Shown piece after piece: positions 51,353 to 61,915 of a stretch of DNA of 64,000 bases. The notes beneath the pieces are model-generated. The model was not told where the DNA came from and did not search any database. It saw only the letters and a list, made by a program, of their open reading frames with translations. A program made the translations under genes and the position numbers. The first letter of the stretch is position 1. Every line of letters starts with the position of its first letter. This DNA is from Porogramme epimiltina (lineage: Eukaryota; Basidiomycota; Agaricomycetes; Polyporales; Polyporaceae), in NCBI GenBank assembly GCA_900155495.1, contig FTLJ01000223.1, forward strand, positions 1-64,000. Reading direction: 5' to 3'.

Positions 51353-51508
51353 TAGACGATGACATCTCTCCGACGTTGCCGTACATGACTCTTTATACCC
51401 TTGTTGGGATCGGGTTTTGGATATTATATACGTACGATTGTCCCTAAGAAGTTGTCAATTACTAGTGTTCCCACGTCACATGCAGTTTGAACGAAGCATG
51501 GAACCTTG
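51353..51508. repeat. Second copy of the CFEM-gene 3' flank
   Basis: A direct repeat of 46140-46300 that begins exactly with the bases corresponding to the CFEM-like stop codon. No upstream coding sequence of that gene is recognisable here. It lies between the deaminase and DUF7330 genes. Confidence 0.85.
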
Positions 51509-51687
51509 AGTCATTCCGTATGCTGCATACAGCGCTCCACAATGGCAGCCTGCACCCAGGAGGCATTCGGCATACCGGAGGGATGTTCTTCACACATACA
51601 GCGACGAGGGCGCTCCACAGCAGTGCATATAATGATGGCCTGTACACCATGACGGCCAAAACACTGCCGAAAATCCACACCACAAGC

Positions 51688-53280
51688 CTACGATGATGAA
51701 GGATCCGCCCCCCGCGGCGCTGTGCCGTGTTGCGGCGCGGTCCCACCGCTCCTCGCAGGCGCAGGCGATACAGCCCTGCTGCTCCCCGCGCTCCCCCACC
51801 CACCAGCCGTGAGCGCACGCATGGACCCGTTCTGCATCTGCCCGAGCCCGCGCTCCCACTGCGCCCACCCGCACTGCGCCTGAGCCTTCCCCCGCTCCAT
51901 CTGCTCGCCGACGTACTTCTCGAGGCCCTTGCGCTGGTCCGCCCACTCGCGCTTGACCGCCTCGGCCTGCGCGCCGGCGAGGCGCCCGAGCTCCTTCGTG
52001 CGCGCGCCGGCGTAGTCGCCGAGCGCGCTGAACATGGAGCGCTTCGCCGCGGGCGGGGGCGGGAGCGCGTCGGCGCCGCTGAGGCCGAGCGTGATGTGCC
52101 CGCGGCCGGCGCGCACGAGGCAGCGGTCGATGTCGTCGTCGGCGGTCGATGTGAGGGGCTTGTTCGCGAGCGCGACGGAGGTTGCGGAGAGGTGAGAGGG
52201 CGGCGCGCAGAGGAGGACGGATTGCCGGTCGGAGGCGCGAAGCGTGCGTGTGCGCGCGGCGAGTGCCGGGAGGAGGGTGACGGAGTTGCTGCATCGTGTG
52301 TGGAGGACGACGGGGCCGTCAAAATTGGGGGGAAGGAGGAGGAGAACGTCGCCTGGGGAACGGGTATGAGCGCACGGAGATGTGGGTGGAATAGTGGGAG
52401 AGCATACCATTCGCATTGTCGATGTGTAAGTCGGCGCTCCGACCTAAGTGTACCTCATGCTGTTATGTTATGAGCACGGCGACGAAGACGGCACATATGC
52501 GGCGTTGTACTAACCAGATCCGCTTGTATGCGCCCCTGCTCGCTCGAGATGTATATGTGTGCCGGTGTTCTTCGACGCAGAGGCTCGTGAGCGACGAGAG
52601 GGGGTGCGACGATGGAAAGGTCGATGCTGATAGTGCGTTGCTGTGTCCTGAAAGCGGCATTGACGTCCAGTGGGAAGAAGCTCTTTCCCCAGACCTTCTC
52701 GCGTTTGCGGAGCACTTCTTGAGGCATCGGAAAAGGAGGCGATTCAAGTTGAGGGTCCACAAGATACGTCCCTGGAAGAGAGACGGGGTGAGCATAGGCG
52801 TAACACAGAGTTACAGAGGAGATGACCTGAGATTTCGCTGTTCCGTTCATAGAATTCAGTGTGGTTGACTGCCTTTTGCTCTGACCGAGGTTCCGACCCT
52901 GAAGTGGAGTTGCAGGGTTGAGGTAAAAATGCGGATACGTCCTCCGAAGAGGATGCATAGGAGAACGGGGTATCACTAAGGGGTGTATCAAGTGAAGGGG
53001 AGTATGTAGCTTCGCGAACAAGCTGACGGCTTTCCTGCGGGGCTGGAGGAAGCTGGCGATCGACATGGGCGATCGGAGACGGCAGTATTGGCAGTGGATC
53101 CTGATGGGTGGTCTGATCGACTGCGAGTGCTGCTGGGGAAGGCATGGGATGTTGTGGTGCTCGAGGACGGTCTTGCACCGGGTCAACCAGAGAGTACGGC
53201 GGAGGAGGGGCGTCGTCTTCGGGGTCCTCCTTTATGCTTTGTTGGCCACGTTGGACGGCAGTGATAACAGAGAACAACAT
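51688..53280 (-). CDS. DUF7330-type protein, minus-strand paralogue
   Basis: A basidiomycete protein family probably corresponding to DUF7330, of unknown function. The order is a Pro-rich, Tyr-containing N-terminus (DDAPPPPYSLVDPV), then EFYERNSEISG joined over an intron to GTYLVDPQLESPP, and LRKREKVWGKSFFP. Next is a beta-repeat-like region (VNAAFRTQQRTISIDLSIV, ARIYISSEQG-type and HEVHLGRSADLHI), DVLLLLPPNFDGPVVLHTR, and a long helical C-terminal part with EKYVGEQMERGKAQAQ. Its architecture and exon joins parallel the plus-strand paralogue at 57528. The true first exon is uncertain: the ATG at 53280 may lie in an intron, because GTATGT follows AAG at about 53283. Confidence 0.65.
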
Positions 53281-55025
53281 ACCTTGACGGCGAGTACAGT
53301 GCTCGAGCTATCTTCTACTCTTGCGCTATTTCGTCAAGAAACGGAATGTTAACAATAGTTAGTTCACGCACCGTTCCAAGTCATGACTATACCCTGCCCT
53401 TCACCTGCCCTTGAGCTTGATTCCCCACTGCTCCCCGCTACGGGGGCATCCAGCAACTCTCCTGATGAGCCGGCGCGTTCGGGGGGGCCGCCTTTGGTCA
53501 TGGATGGTGGTATCATTGTGAGGATGGGGAGAATGGCCGACTCGGAGTGCGAACGTTGTATATATCAGGGATTCGAGCGCAGCTGTCGCCACGGACGGGA
53601 GTACCATTAGTGCGGGTTCTGACTGATCGGTAACGGAAGTCAATACGTACCGAGACAACCTCGGACTAGTGCCCGTGAGCTGATCACCGAGCGGGAAGAA
53701 TGTACCCCGGGTTCGGCGGTGTGTACAGATGGGATGGGGCGAGGAAGATGCGAGAAAGAGGGGATGTGTTGGTTTGGACAATCATGGCTAGCGGAGGAGG
53801 GCACTGCGGAAGAGAACAGCAACCGTCGCACATGATGATGTACATGGAGCACTGTCAAAGCACAGTCCGCCTTGCATTCGCCTCAGGACGACCGGTGCAC
53901 CACCCGGGCGAGATTTGATCGGCTATTGACATTTGTCAGCAGTTATGACTGATATCGATAAGTGGGGCCAGCGGCTTCAAACCGTCTAGGGTTTATATGC
54001 ACCTTTTGTTTCAAGATAGTAATATGGGGACGACTTTGCATAAACAAGAAATGGTAGGAAGTGCATAAGTCTAATCATAAATTCTTGATGTCCAGAGCTT
54101 GTAAGCGCCGATCACATTTCGCTTCCAATTGACCATCCCGGGGTCCAGACTCCGTGTGGGAGGAAAACAGAAACTCCTGCAGAAACTCGGTACGCGGGTT
54201 CAGTACCATATCGACATGTAATGTTGACACATGTACCAATTCCAACAGCAGATCCTTCCGGGCCAAAGAGGTCATAAAGGCACCCCTTGGCTAAGATTCT
54301 CCAACACGCGCACCGCCGTTCCCGTCAGCTTCCTAGACCACAATGCACCGCTGTGACTCGCCGCTCGGGTGTTTTCACGAGCGTATCGCTGATTCCACTT
54401 CAAATATACTGTACTTACGCAAAACCCGAGCTGTGCCGCGATCCTCAGTTGACTTCGCCACCCACATTCACCCACGTGGATCACTCCAGCAAGCTCCGGG
54501 CCCCAACTTCCATTCAACCTTGACATCGGGGTCGAACGGATGTTACTGTAGGCTCCAGAAAGGAAAGTTGTGTGCAGGCACGCCGGGGCGCCGCATAGCA
54601 CCTGGCTCACCTGGTTCGACTGCTTGCTCACTTACCGATTTTGTTGTATAGGCGCGTTGGGGATATGGTCTCCAACCTTGGCAGACATGGAAGTCTGACG
54701 TTATTTCCTCGAAGCCCATGCCCGTACGGTGCCTTGGAGATGCGGCGACATCTCTATTATCTGGACGGATGCTCCACTCAGGTTGACTCATGCCGGCCAC
54801 GAAGAGAGGCGCGAAGTGAGTTCATACCTGTGTTGTCCCACCTTGCCGCTCAGAGAAGTACTGTTCTGTCCCAACCTCATTCAGTGGTCCTTGTTTTCGT
54901 GAACCCGCCCGTGAAAGGGGCCCCGTCACATATGTGGAATATGAGTTGCTTGTCCTTCTCTGGAATCCACGAGCCAAGCCGCTTCCTAAGGTGCGGCGTC
55001 CTTCGTTTCTTTGAGGGGTGCGGGG
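53281..55025. other. Gene-poor stretch
   Basis: About 1.75 kb. Open frames at 53383-53610 (+) and 54272-54800 (-) show no domain, signal peptide or splicing that would support them. The left end may hold the first exon of the DUF7330 gene. Confidence 0.4.
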
Positions 55026-55032
55026 TATAAAT
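55026..55032 (+). promoter_or_regulatory. TATA-like element of DUF6533 copy H
   Basis: TATAAAT about 55 bases before the start codon at 55085. Confidence 0.5.
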
Positions 55033-55084
55033 GCGACGTTCTACTTCAGCACTGTATCCCGCCCTTCTTGAAGGATCTCCCTCC

Positions 55085-56888
55085 ATGGCATCTTCCGCTG
55101 AAATCGTGGCTGAGTACGGAGGAATGTGAGTGCAAGGATCGCTATACAAGGTCATTAGCTAATTTCCCTGACTCTTTGGCTAGCATTGTAGAAAATTACT
55201 GCGGCTTTGCAACCACGGGTGAGCGATAAAAGTTCTCAGCGGTAGTAGACCGTGCCACTCGCTCACATTCTTCTACGCGCAGTGCTAGTATTATACGAAC
55301 ACCTCATCACCATGGGCGATGAAATCCGCTTGATCTGGCTTCAAACACCGTCATATGCGACCGTGCTATACCTTGGGAACCGATATCTCAATCTGTGCGT
55401 CATCTTGTTTGAGGTCATCACAACTTTTGTCCCCGTGTCGAATAAGGTACAGGACCCGCTTGTTTGTCCATCAGTATCGTAGCTGACGCCTGTTGTGTTG
55501 CAGGGGTGCGATTGTTCTCCAACGCCTAAGAACTCCTACCGCCTGGCTGACGTACGGTACCTGACCCAGATGTGCACAGACAAGCCAGGCTGTTCAGGTG
55601 CTTGATTCGGCGCGCTATGTGTTCTTCGCGGGTGAGCGCGCACGTTCCCACACTTCAGGTCTCCGTTGTTTCCTTATCGCCAACCGCCGCGCCGTGTAGC
55701 CTTTTCTGCCCTTCGATGCTTTGCGCTGGCTCGCCATGGGACGCTTGCAGTGCTCGTTGCATTTGTATCTATGGTGCCCCTCGGAATCAACATGGTATGT
55801 CCTGCTCCCGGATAGACGTTCAACATACCCTTCTAACGCTCTCGGGGATAAGTGGATAGTTTCTTCGGTTAGCGGGATGAATATTCCTGTTCTGGGGTGC
55901 ACAAGCAGCAACGATGTTGGTCCTGGCCTTCAGATGAGGTACGCAGCTATCCAACCCCTCTTACTCCGGCGACACATCCACTAACATTTGCTCTAGACGT
56001 AGGTGTAATATCTTAGCGGAGGATCACGCGTGCTGACCCCCCACATCTGTTTGGTCGAAGTGGTGATTGCTTCGCGGACGTCGTTGATCCTTTCGGACTT
56101 GATTCTCATCGTGGTGACGTGGTTCAAACTTTCGTCGCGGGGGACCGATCCCCTCATAGTCGGAAGCGGGCGGCGAGACACGTTCGCTAAAGTATTGCTT
56201 CGGCATGGTACGTGCACTGGTATATTATCCGCGTGCTCACTCGATACTGACACTTGCGGTGCACAGGCACAATATACTTTATGTAAGAGGGCGCTGGAGC
56301 TCCCCGCGTGGCACCGCACTCATAGGCCTCATCATTCCGCAGCGCTCTATTCGTCTTGAACGTAATGCACCTCACCCTAACTCTGCTCTCCGTTGGTGTT
56401 CTATGTTAATTGCATGTGGCTGTGTGCTGATTTGTCGGGTCCAGTATAACGAGCCCCTGATAGATGCAAGCTACGTAGTATTGTTCACGAACCCGTGCGT
56501 CACTTTGACCCGTACCTCCCTCTCGCTGTGGACTGTTGACCACGATCCTAGGTTGACCTCAATCTTGGTGTCGCGGTTTATGTTGGACCTCCAGGCCGTG
56601 AAACACCGGTCTGCCGGAGTTACATCCCTCGGTGGGCCTGAGGGCGTAGCCACTTGGCTGCGGCTCGAGCACATCTGCCATACCGCGCCTCCGACTGGTG
56701 ACGGCGCAGGGCGCAGCGCTTTGTGGGAGGCCAGCACACGTTGCGCTAATTTAGTCAAAGGTTCCGAAGGCAAGGAGGATGTGGAAAATCTTGCGTCTTT
56801 GCATGATATGGACGATATCCCGAGGGTGCCCTGGCAGCCCGTGGAGACTGGGCTGGGGTGGGTGCCCTCAGTGGTCTATGGCGAGTAA
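55085..56888 (+). CDS. DUF6533 seven-helix membrane protein, copy H
   Basis: A well-formed copy. Exon 1 MASSAEIVAEYGG has a GTGAGT donor and joins to IIVENYCGFATT. Exon 3 is LVLYEHLITMGDEIRLIWLQ, LYLGNRYLNLCVILFEV and VPVSNK. The next exon is CAQTSQAVQVLDSARYVFFA. Then follow FSALRCFALARHGTLAVLV, VSMVPLGINM, GMNIPVLGCTSSND, IASRTSLILSDLILIVVTW, FAKVLLRHG, TIYFM, and a helix with NVMHLTLTLLSV. Late exons give VVLFTNP and TSILVSRFMLDLQAVKHR, with a tail of about 100 residues lacking a clear FE..VGSL motif. All the junctions I followed have standard ends. Confidence 0.74.
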
Positions 56889-57527
56889 TGCGAGGCGCAT
56901 CACGATTCCTGACTCCGGTATAAATATAGTATCAGTAGCCGCTTGTTGTATCAAAGTATTAAAAGTGGCTATTACAATTTGAAGTGGCAGTATCATCAGA
57001 TAAGAAGCCACCTACATAGCCGGTAAACCGCGGGGCACAGCTGTGACGGCGACTAGTTTCGGCTCCGACTCCCCGTTGTCCAGTCCTTCCCAGCCCTCTT
57101 GCACAGCGACCTCGATCCCGCTCTTTCCGGCAATGCGATCACCTCGCTACTCTCTTCCACAACCATTGATACACACAACCATTGCGCTCTACTTCATAAC
57201 GGACTCGCTCAAAGACTAGCGCGGCCCCTATGTGTCGTCGAACTTGAAGATAGCTTCCGGGGCCGAATGACGTCGGAGGAGGGAACAAGAGCGCGGCGCT
57301 GCGCAAGGTTTCGGCGGGGCGGTGCGTCAGCTCAACGGCACGGGTCATTCCGTGCAGCGCAGTCCGTCAAAGAACTCGTCCATGTGCCCAACATGTGGTT
57401 CCGCAGGCTACAGCCTCCAGACGTCCTACTATATACTCACTGCGCATCCCTCTCGACGCCTTTCACCCACCGCCCTTGCGGCATCCGCATACCCCACGTC
57501 GCCCCCTAGCCAAGCCTCCACCTCGAG
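56889..57527. other. Intergenic region
   Basis: About 640 bases between DUF6533 copy H and the plus-strand DUF7330 gene. No exon recognised. Confidence 0.35.
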
Positions 57528-58873
57528 ATGATTATCGTCAACACTGATACCCCCCGCGAGGACCTCAAGTATCCCCCCGTTCCCGAAAAGCCATCGAAGG
57601 AAGGAGCGCGTCCTCCTCAGGTGCGTCTGTCTTATCGTATGTCCTGTATCTGTGCAGATGCCAACCTAGACCTAGGCGGAAGCCCCCCTCCCGCCTCCAC
57701 CTCCCTATTCCCCGCCTCCTGGGCCCAGCTGCGTTCCGCTCGGACCCTCCCTCCCACGAACCCCTACGTCAGTCTTCCAACCCCAGAACCCGCAGACCGT
57801 CAACCACTTCGAGCTCTTCTCCAAGCATGGTGCCATCTCAGGTGCGTCTCCGGCCTTGCCCTTCCTAACGACGTTGTATCTCATCTGGTATTCGCATGCA
57901 GGCACATATCTTATTGACCCCCTCATGCCTTCGCCGATCGCGGGTCTCTCAAAGAAGATGATGCACAAGCGCGAGAAGGTGTGGGGCAAGGGCCCCAAGA
58001 AGGAAGAGCTCAACGCCTCGTTCCGCACTCGCCATGGCGCGCTCAGCCTCGATATGGCAGTCGTCTCGAAGTCCGATCCATTGTATCCTCCGCAACAGAA
58101 AGTGCCCGCCCGCATATTGGTGTCCAGCCGTCATGGGCGTGTCCATCTAGATATGGTATGCCCCATCCCGCTCTGTCACGCTGCAAGCCAACTAAATTCC
58201 GCACGTCTGCAGCATGAAGTCCACCCGGGATCCAATCTTGACCTTCACGTTGAGTCGCGCAACGGTTCGTCCCCCCTCGCCCGTCCCGTCGTTCTTTTCC
58301 TGAAACCCCCGCCCCTCAGGCAAAGTGACCCTCCTCCTCCCACCCACCTTCAACGGCCCCGTCGTCATCCAGACCCGCCACGGCAAAGTGAGCCTCCTCC
58401 CTGGCTTCGCCGCACGCGCGCGCACGCTGCGCGCCTCCGACGAGGAGACCCTCGTGCTCTGCACCCCGCCCGACGCCGCGCCCGCGCCCGAGCCCGTCCT
58501 GGCCGACAAGAAATCACTGAGCGGCACGGACGGCGGCGACCGCGCGCTCGTGCGCACGCGCCACGCCCGCATCACTGTCGGCATCAGCGGGCTCGACGCC
58601 GAGGAGGAGCCGCGCGGCGGGCGCGGGCTGTTCGAGACCCTTGGGCGCTTCATGGAGGTGCAGGGGCGCGCGATCGGGCAGTACGTCGAGGAGCGCGCGA
58701 GGGGGCTCGAGAGGTCGCTCACGGAGCGCGGGGAGGCGTTCACGCAGTATTTGGACGCGCAGATCGAGAAGGGGAAGGCGCCGCCGCGGGTTGTCGGAGG
58801 GGCTGGGTATGTGTATGCCCCCCGCGGGCAGGGGTGTGGTGCGTCGAGTGCTGCACAGTGTCCGCCTCGCTGA
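57528..58873 (+). CDS. DUF7330-type protein, plus-strand paralogue
   Basis: Paralogue of the minus-strand gene at 51688-53280. Exon 1 reads MIIVNTDTPREDLKYPPVPE. A GTGCGT donor leads to a Pro-rich exon (APLPPPPPYSPPPGP) that ends TVNHFELFSKHGAISG. Next come GTYLIDPLMPSPIAGLSKKM, HKREKVWGKGPKKEEL, LNASFRTRHGALSLDMAV, ARILVSSRHGRVHLDM, HEVHPGSNLDLHVESRNG and KVTLLLPPTFNGPVVIQTRH. The C-terminal part is helical (FETLGRFMEVQGRAIGQYVE). The repeated pattern of short strands with HG/RH turns suggests a beta-helix-like region. No signal peptide is seen, so the location is unclear. All introns have standard ends. Confidence 0.72.
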
Positions 58874-59033
58874 GGTGTCGTCATGTGTGTTCTGTGGATG
58901 GATACGCGCGTAGCCGCCATTGTCTCATTTTTCATCGTCTCATGTTTTATTATCTGTACAGCTAGTGGATTCCCCTTGTGTTCGTCTCGTACAGGTACAT
59001 CATTGGCAGACACTTTCTTATACCATAGGACTC

Positions 59034-60700
59034 TCAGACCTGTGGCTTTGAATCACTGAGCAGACGTTCCGCGGTGCGAACGCCGCTCCTCCCTTCATCC
59101 TCGTCGACGGCACTACCTTCGGTGGTGGAGTGCACAAATACAATATTGTCCAGCTCCATATCCTCCGTTGCACTTGATGGACAGTCCGATGTGTAAGCGT
59201 TTGCCTCTCTCAATGCGAGGAGTAGTCTCGACAACATGATTGAGGTGATACTGAATGATGAGTTAATACTAGTTAGGATTAGGTGCCACAATATGCTCAC
59301 GGATCCGTAAGAATGATCACGAAGCTCGAGGCTAAGATGTCCGTCTAATGGGAGGATGGTTCAACATTTTTCCAACCCGTCTTCAGCTCGAGACATTTAT
59401 ATACCTTCATAGTGAATGTAAAAACGAGGTGCAAAGCGTTCAGTGCTAGAAGTGTGCTGACATGAACGTTTTGCGGGAATTAGTTTAATCTTAGCACGTC
59501 GTGATCACCGCCTTGCCCACCTGAAATCTAGTGTCCCTATCGTCCCGATTTGGCATCAGTAAGGAGTCCGAGGTCAAAATATCACACAGAAAGTCAAGGG
59601 GGAGTCTCGCTCACCGTGAAGGAGCAGTGCTCGCAGGAGGCGAAAAGATCTCCTAATTTCTACCCAAGTGGCGAGGTGTTGCCACGCTATTGCAAACAGA
59701 AACGTTTCCGCAAGCACGATGCACAACCGTGACGTCACGACCACTGCAATGCCAGGGTATATACCGCGCAACATGTGAAATCTATGATGAAGTGTGCTCA
59801 CGTCTGCCCAAACTAAACGTCAGTGTCGTTAACAGCAAAGGATACCCGGGATTCCTATTACTCACTCTCGAAAGTGGGAGCTTGAATCTGCATAGAGCTC
59901 ATGCAAAGAGAAGCATCCCCAGCCGGGGCCTAGATTGAGTCCACGTACCCCCATAGGGAGAAGTGCCTGCTCATTATTGTCAACGGAATTCCACCATCCG
60001 GGATCCGGACTGTGTATGCATACTAGGTTGATCCCGAATGAGACTAAGGATAGCACGCTGGCCAAGGCGAACGTTGCCCATGAGTTCCCGAAGGCTAGCG
60101 CGCGTTGTCCGCAGAAAACTGGGTCCTACATAGTCAGTCGGATGGAAATATGGTGACAGGATGAGCCCAGTGGACCCAGTGGCTTACCTGTCCAGGTGAT
60201 GTATCGTAAAGCAGACAAAACTTGCATACATTGGACGACTACAGAGCACCTGATGAGCAGTTAAGTACCAAGCAACTGTAGCCTGAGCGCGACGGCTGGA
60301 AACCCACATCTGGTTACCATAAGGGTCGACAATCGGAGGCTATTAGATGTCCTATATATGCTAGCAGGAAGAAGCACTGATGTCTGACCGAATCTGGAAG
60401 TCTAGAGAGGCTTCGAGAAGCTGAAAGGGCGAGTATTGCAAAATTGAGGTATCTGTTTATGACGTATATGATAGTCGACGGGGTGGTTGGCTTTCTCCAG
60501 ACTAGATTCGCCTCGTCGTTCATGGTGAGAATATAATCATAGACAGAGAGCACTTGGCGTAAGATAATCGTCAGATTTGTGGGCAGGAGAAGAAGTATCA
60601 GCACCCACCTGAAATAGCGAGACTACAATGCTTTGAAAAGAGTCTGCAGTAACGCACAATCAACTTACTGATAGTTACCTACAATTTGGAAGAATATCCT
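59034..60700 (-). CDS. DUF6533 seven-helix membrane protein, copy I (5' end uncertain)
   Basis: Recognisable parts on the minus strand are LFSKHCSLAIS (exon 2), YDYILTMNDEANLVWRK with IIYVINRYLNFAILALSA (exon 3), WATFALASVLSLVSFGINLV, VVVTSRLCIVLAETFLFAIA, and LLRALLLHGE. The last exon is ITSIMLSRLLLALREANAY with a tail containing NIVFVHSTTEGSAVDEDE. It is the close duplicate of copy K (see findings). I could not find a first exon. The nearest candidate ATG (about 60700) is followed directly by TAG, so the start may be further upstream or lost. It could be functional or recently inactivated. Confidence 0.55.
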
Positions 60701-61018
60701 ACATGCTCGTCGGAATGTCGATCCAACTAGGGAGGAGGGCAATATGCCTCATAATCACTGATAATTGGGCAACGTGGTGGTTGAACAACGTAGTGAGTGG
60801 GATGTAGTAGCACTTGGGGTGGAAAGGCGAGGGAGAAACGAGACGCCTGGTCGTGGAGTCTGAGGCTTTATAAGGGTAGTAAGTTTGATAATATGACGAT
60901 CGCAGTAACTATTGGCAGTGCACATGAGCAGGAATCAAGAATTGGGGTGTTTCATTCGGAAGCCATTCTTCCAAATCTAGATAGGCTCAAAAACTACGCG
61001 GACTATATCAGCACATTG

Positions 61019-61740
61019 CTACGAGAGGAGACGACTGCACGAACCGTGATCCGTCGATGTCTCTTCATCTCGACATTCCGTATCATCAAAGTCATTGTCC
61101 TCCCCCGGTACCCCAAGAGAAGCTGAAAGAGAACCCACTACAACGCTCTCAAATACCACAGACTCTTCGTTACTGGACGTATTGGTGAGCGTCACACTCG
61201 CGTCTGCTTGTTTGTTGACGGACTGCAGATTGATGAGGAAGCGGGAAATGAGAAGCGACGTCAACCTAAGCTAACGAATGAGGGCGAATTCGAAGGAGGA
61301 AGAACACAGCACTTAGGCTCACGGGTCGGTGAACCCAGTTACGAAACTGACACCTGATAAATCCCCAACGATCTGTCCGAATAAGCTGATCAGAAAGCAC
61401 GTGAATAGATAGAATGGCACCACCGTACCGACAACTCGGTTAAAGAGAGTTGTAGTACATTGAGGAAAGTCAAGATCCTGAGAAGATTAAAGCTGGAACA
61501 ACTGCATGGAGTCTAGCGTCATCAGGGTGACTTTGCTAGAACGCACAGAAAATACACCGTTCCCGAGTTTAAGATCCTTAAGCACTAAGTATCACGTACT
61601 AGAGAGTGTTTGCTTACCGTCCCGCAAAAGCACTTACGCAAATGTTGTTCCACTGAGCTTCGGCTTCGGAAGATTGTTGTGACGAGCCACTGGTGTGTAA
61701 CAGGTGACACATATGACCTGTAAATGCCCCGCGTGGACAG
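61019..61740 (-). pseudogene. 5'-truncated DUF6533 remnant, copy J
   Basis: Only the 3' half of a DUF6533 gene is present. The parts are LSGTTFA-stop-VLLRDG, a helix exon FYLFTCFLISLFG, VSFVTGFTDP, and the last exon TSLLISRFLINLQSVNKQ with the tail VVFESVVVGSLSASLG. In the frame that matches the family, the codon before VLLRDG is TAA (61634-61636) where the family usually has glutamine or another residue. No sequence resembling the first three exons lies between 61740 and the end of copy K at 61916. The tail keeps the FE..VGSL motif, so it derives from the A/F/G type rather than from its neighbours I and K. Confidence 0.6.
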
Positions 61741-61915
61741 AGCTTACCCCATTGAGGTGGCGTTGCTATCAGTGGGTGAATACGCTCGCAGCCGGTGTTT
61801 ACCCACCCTCTATCCTTCGTATAATTCCTCCTACCTCTTTGTGATTCATTTGTTTGATTGTACTGGTAGGCGAGGTCATGACATGGCACCGCCGGAATTG
61901 TTGTATAAACATTGC

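Noticed and set aside
53383..54800. Possible genes between the DUF7330 gene and DUF6533 copy H
   Set aside because: Frames are short, mutually overlapping and without recognisable motifs.
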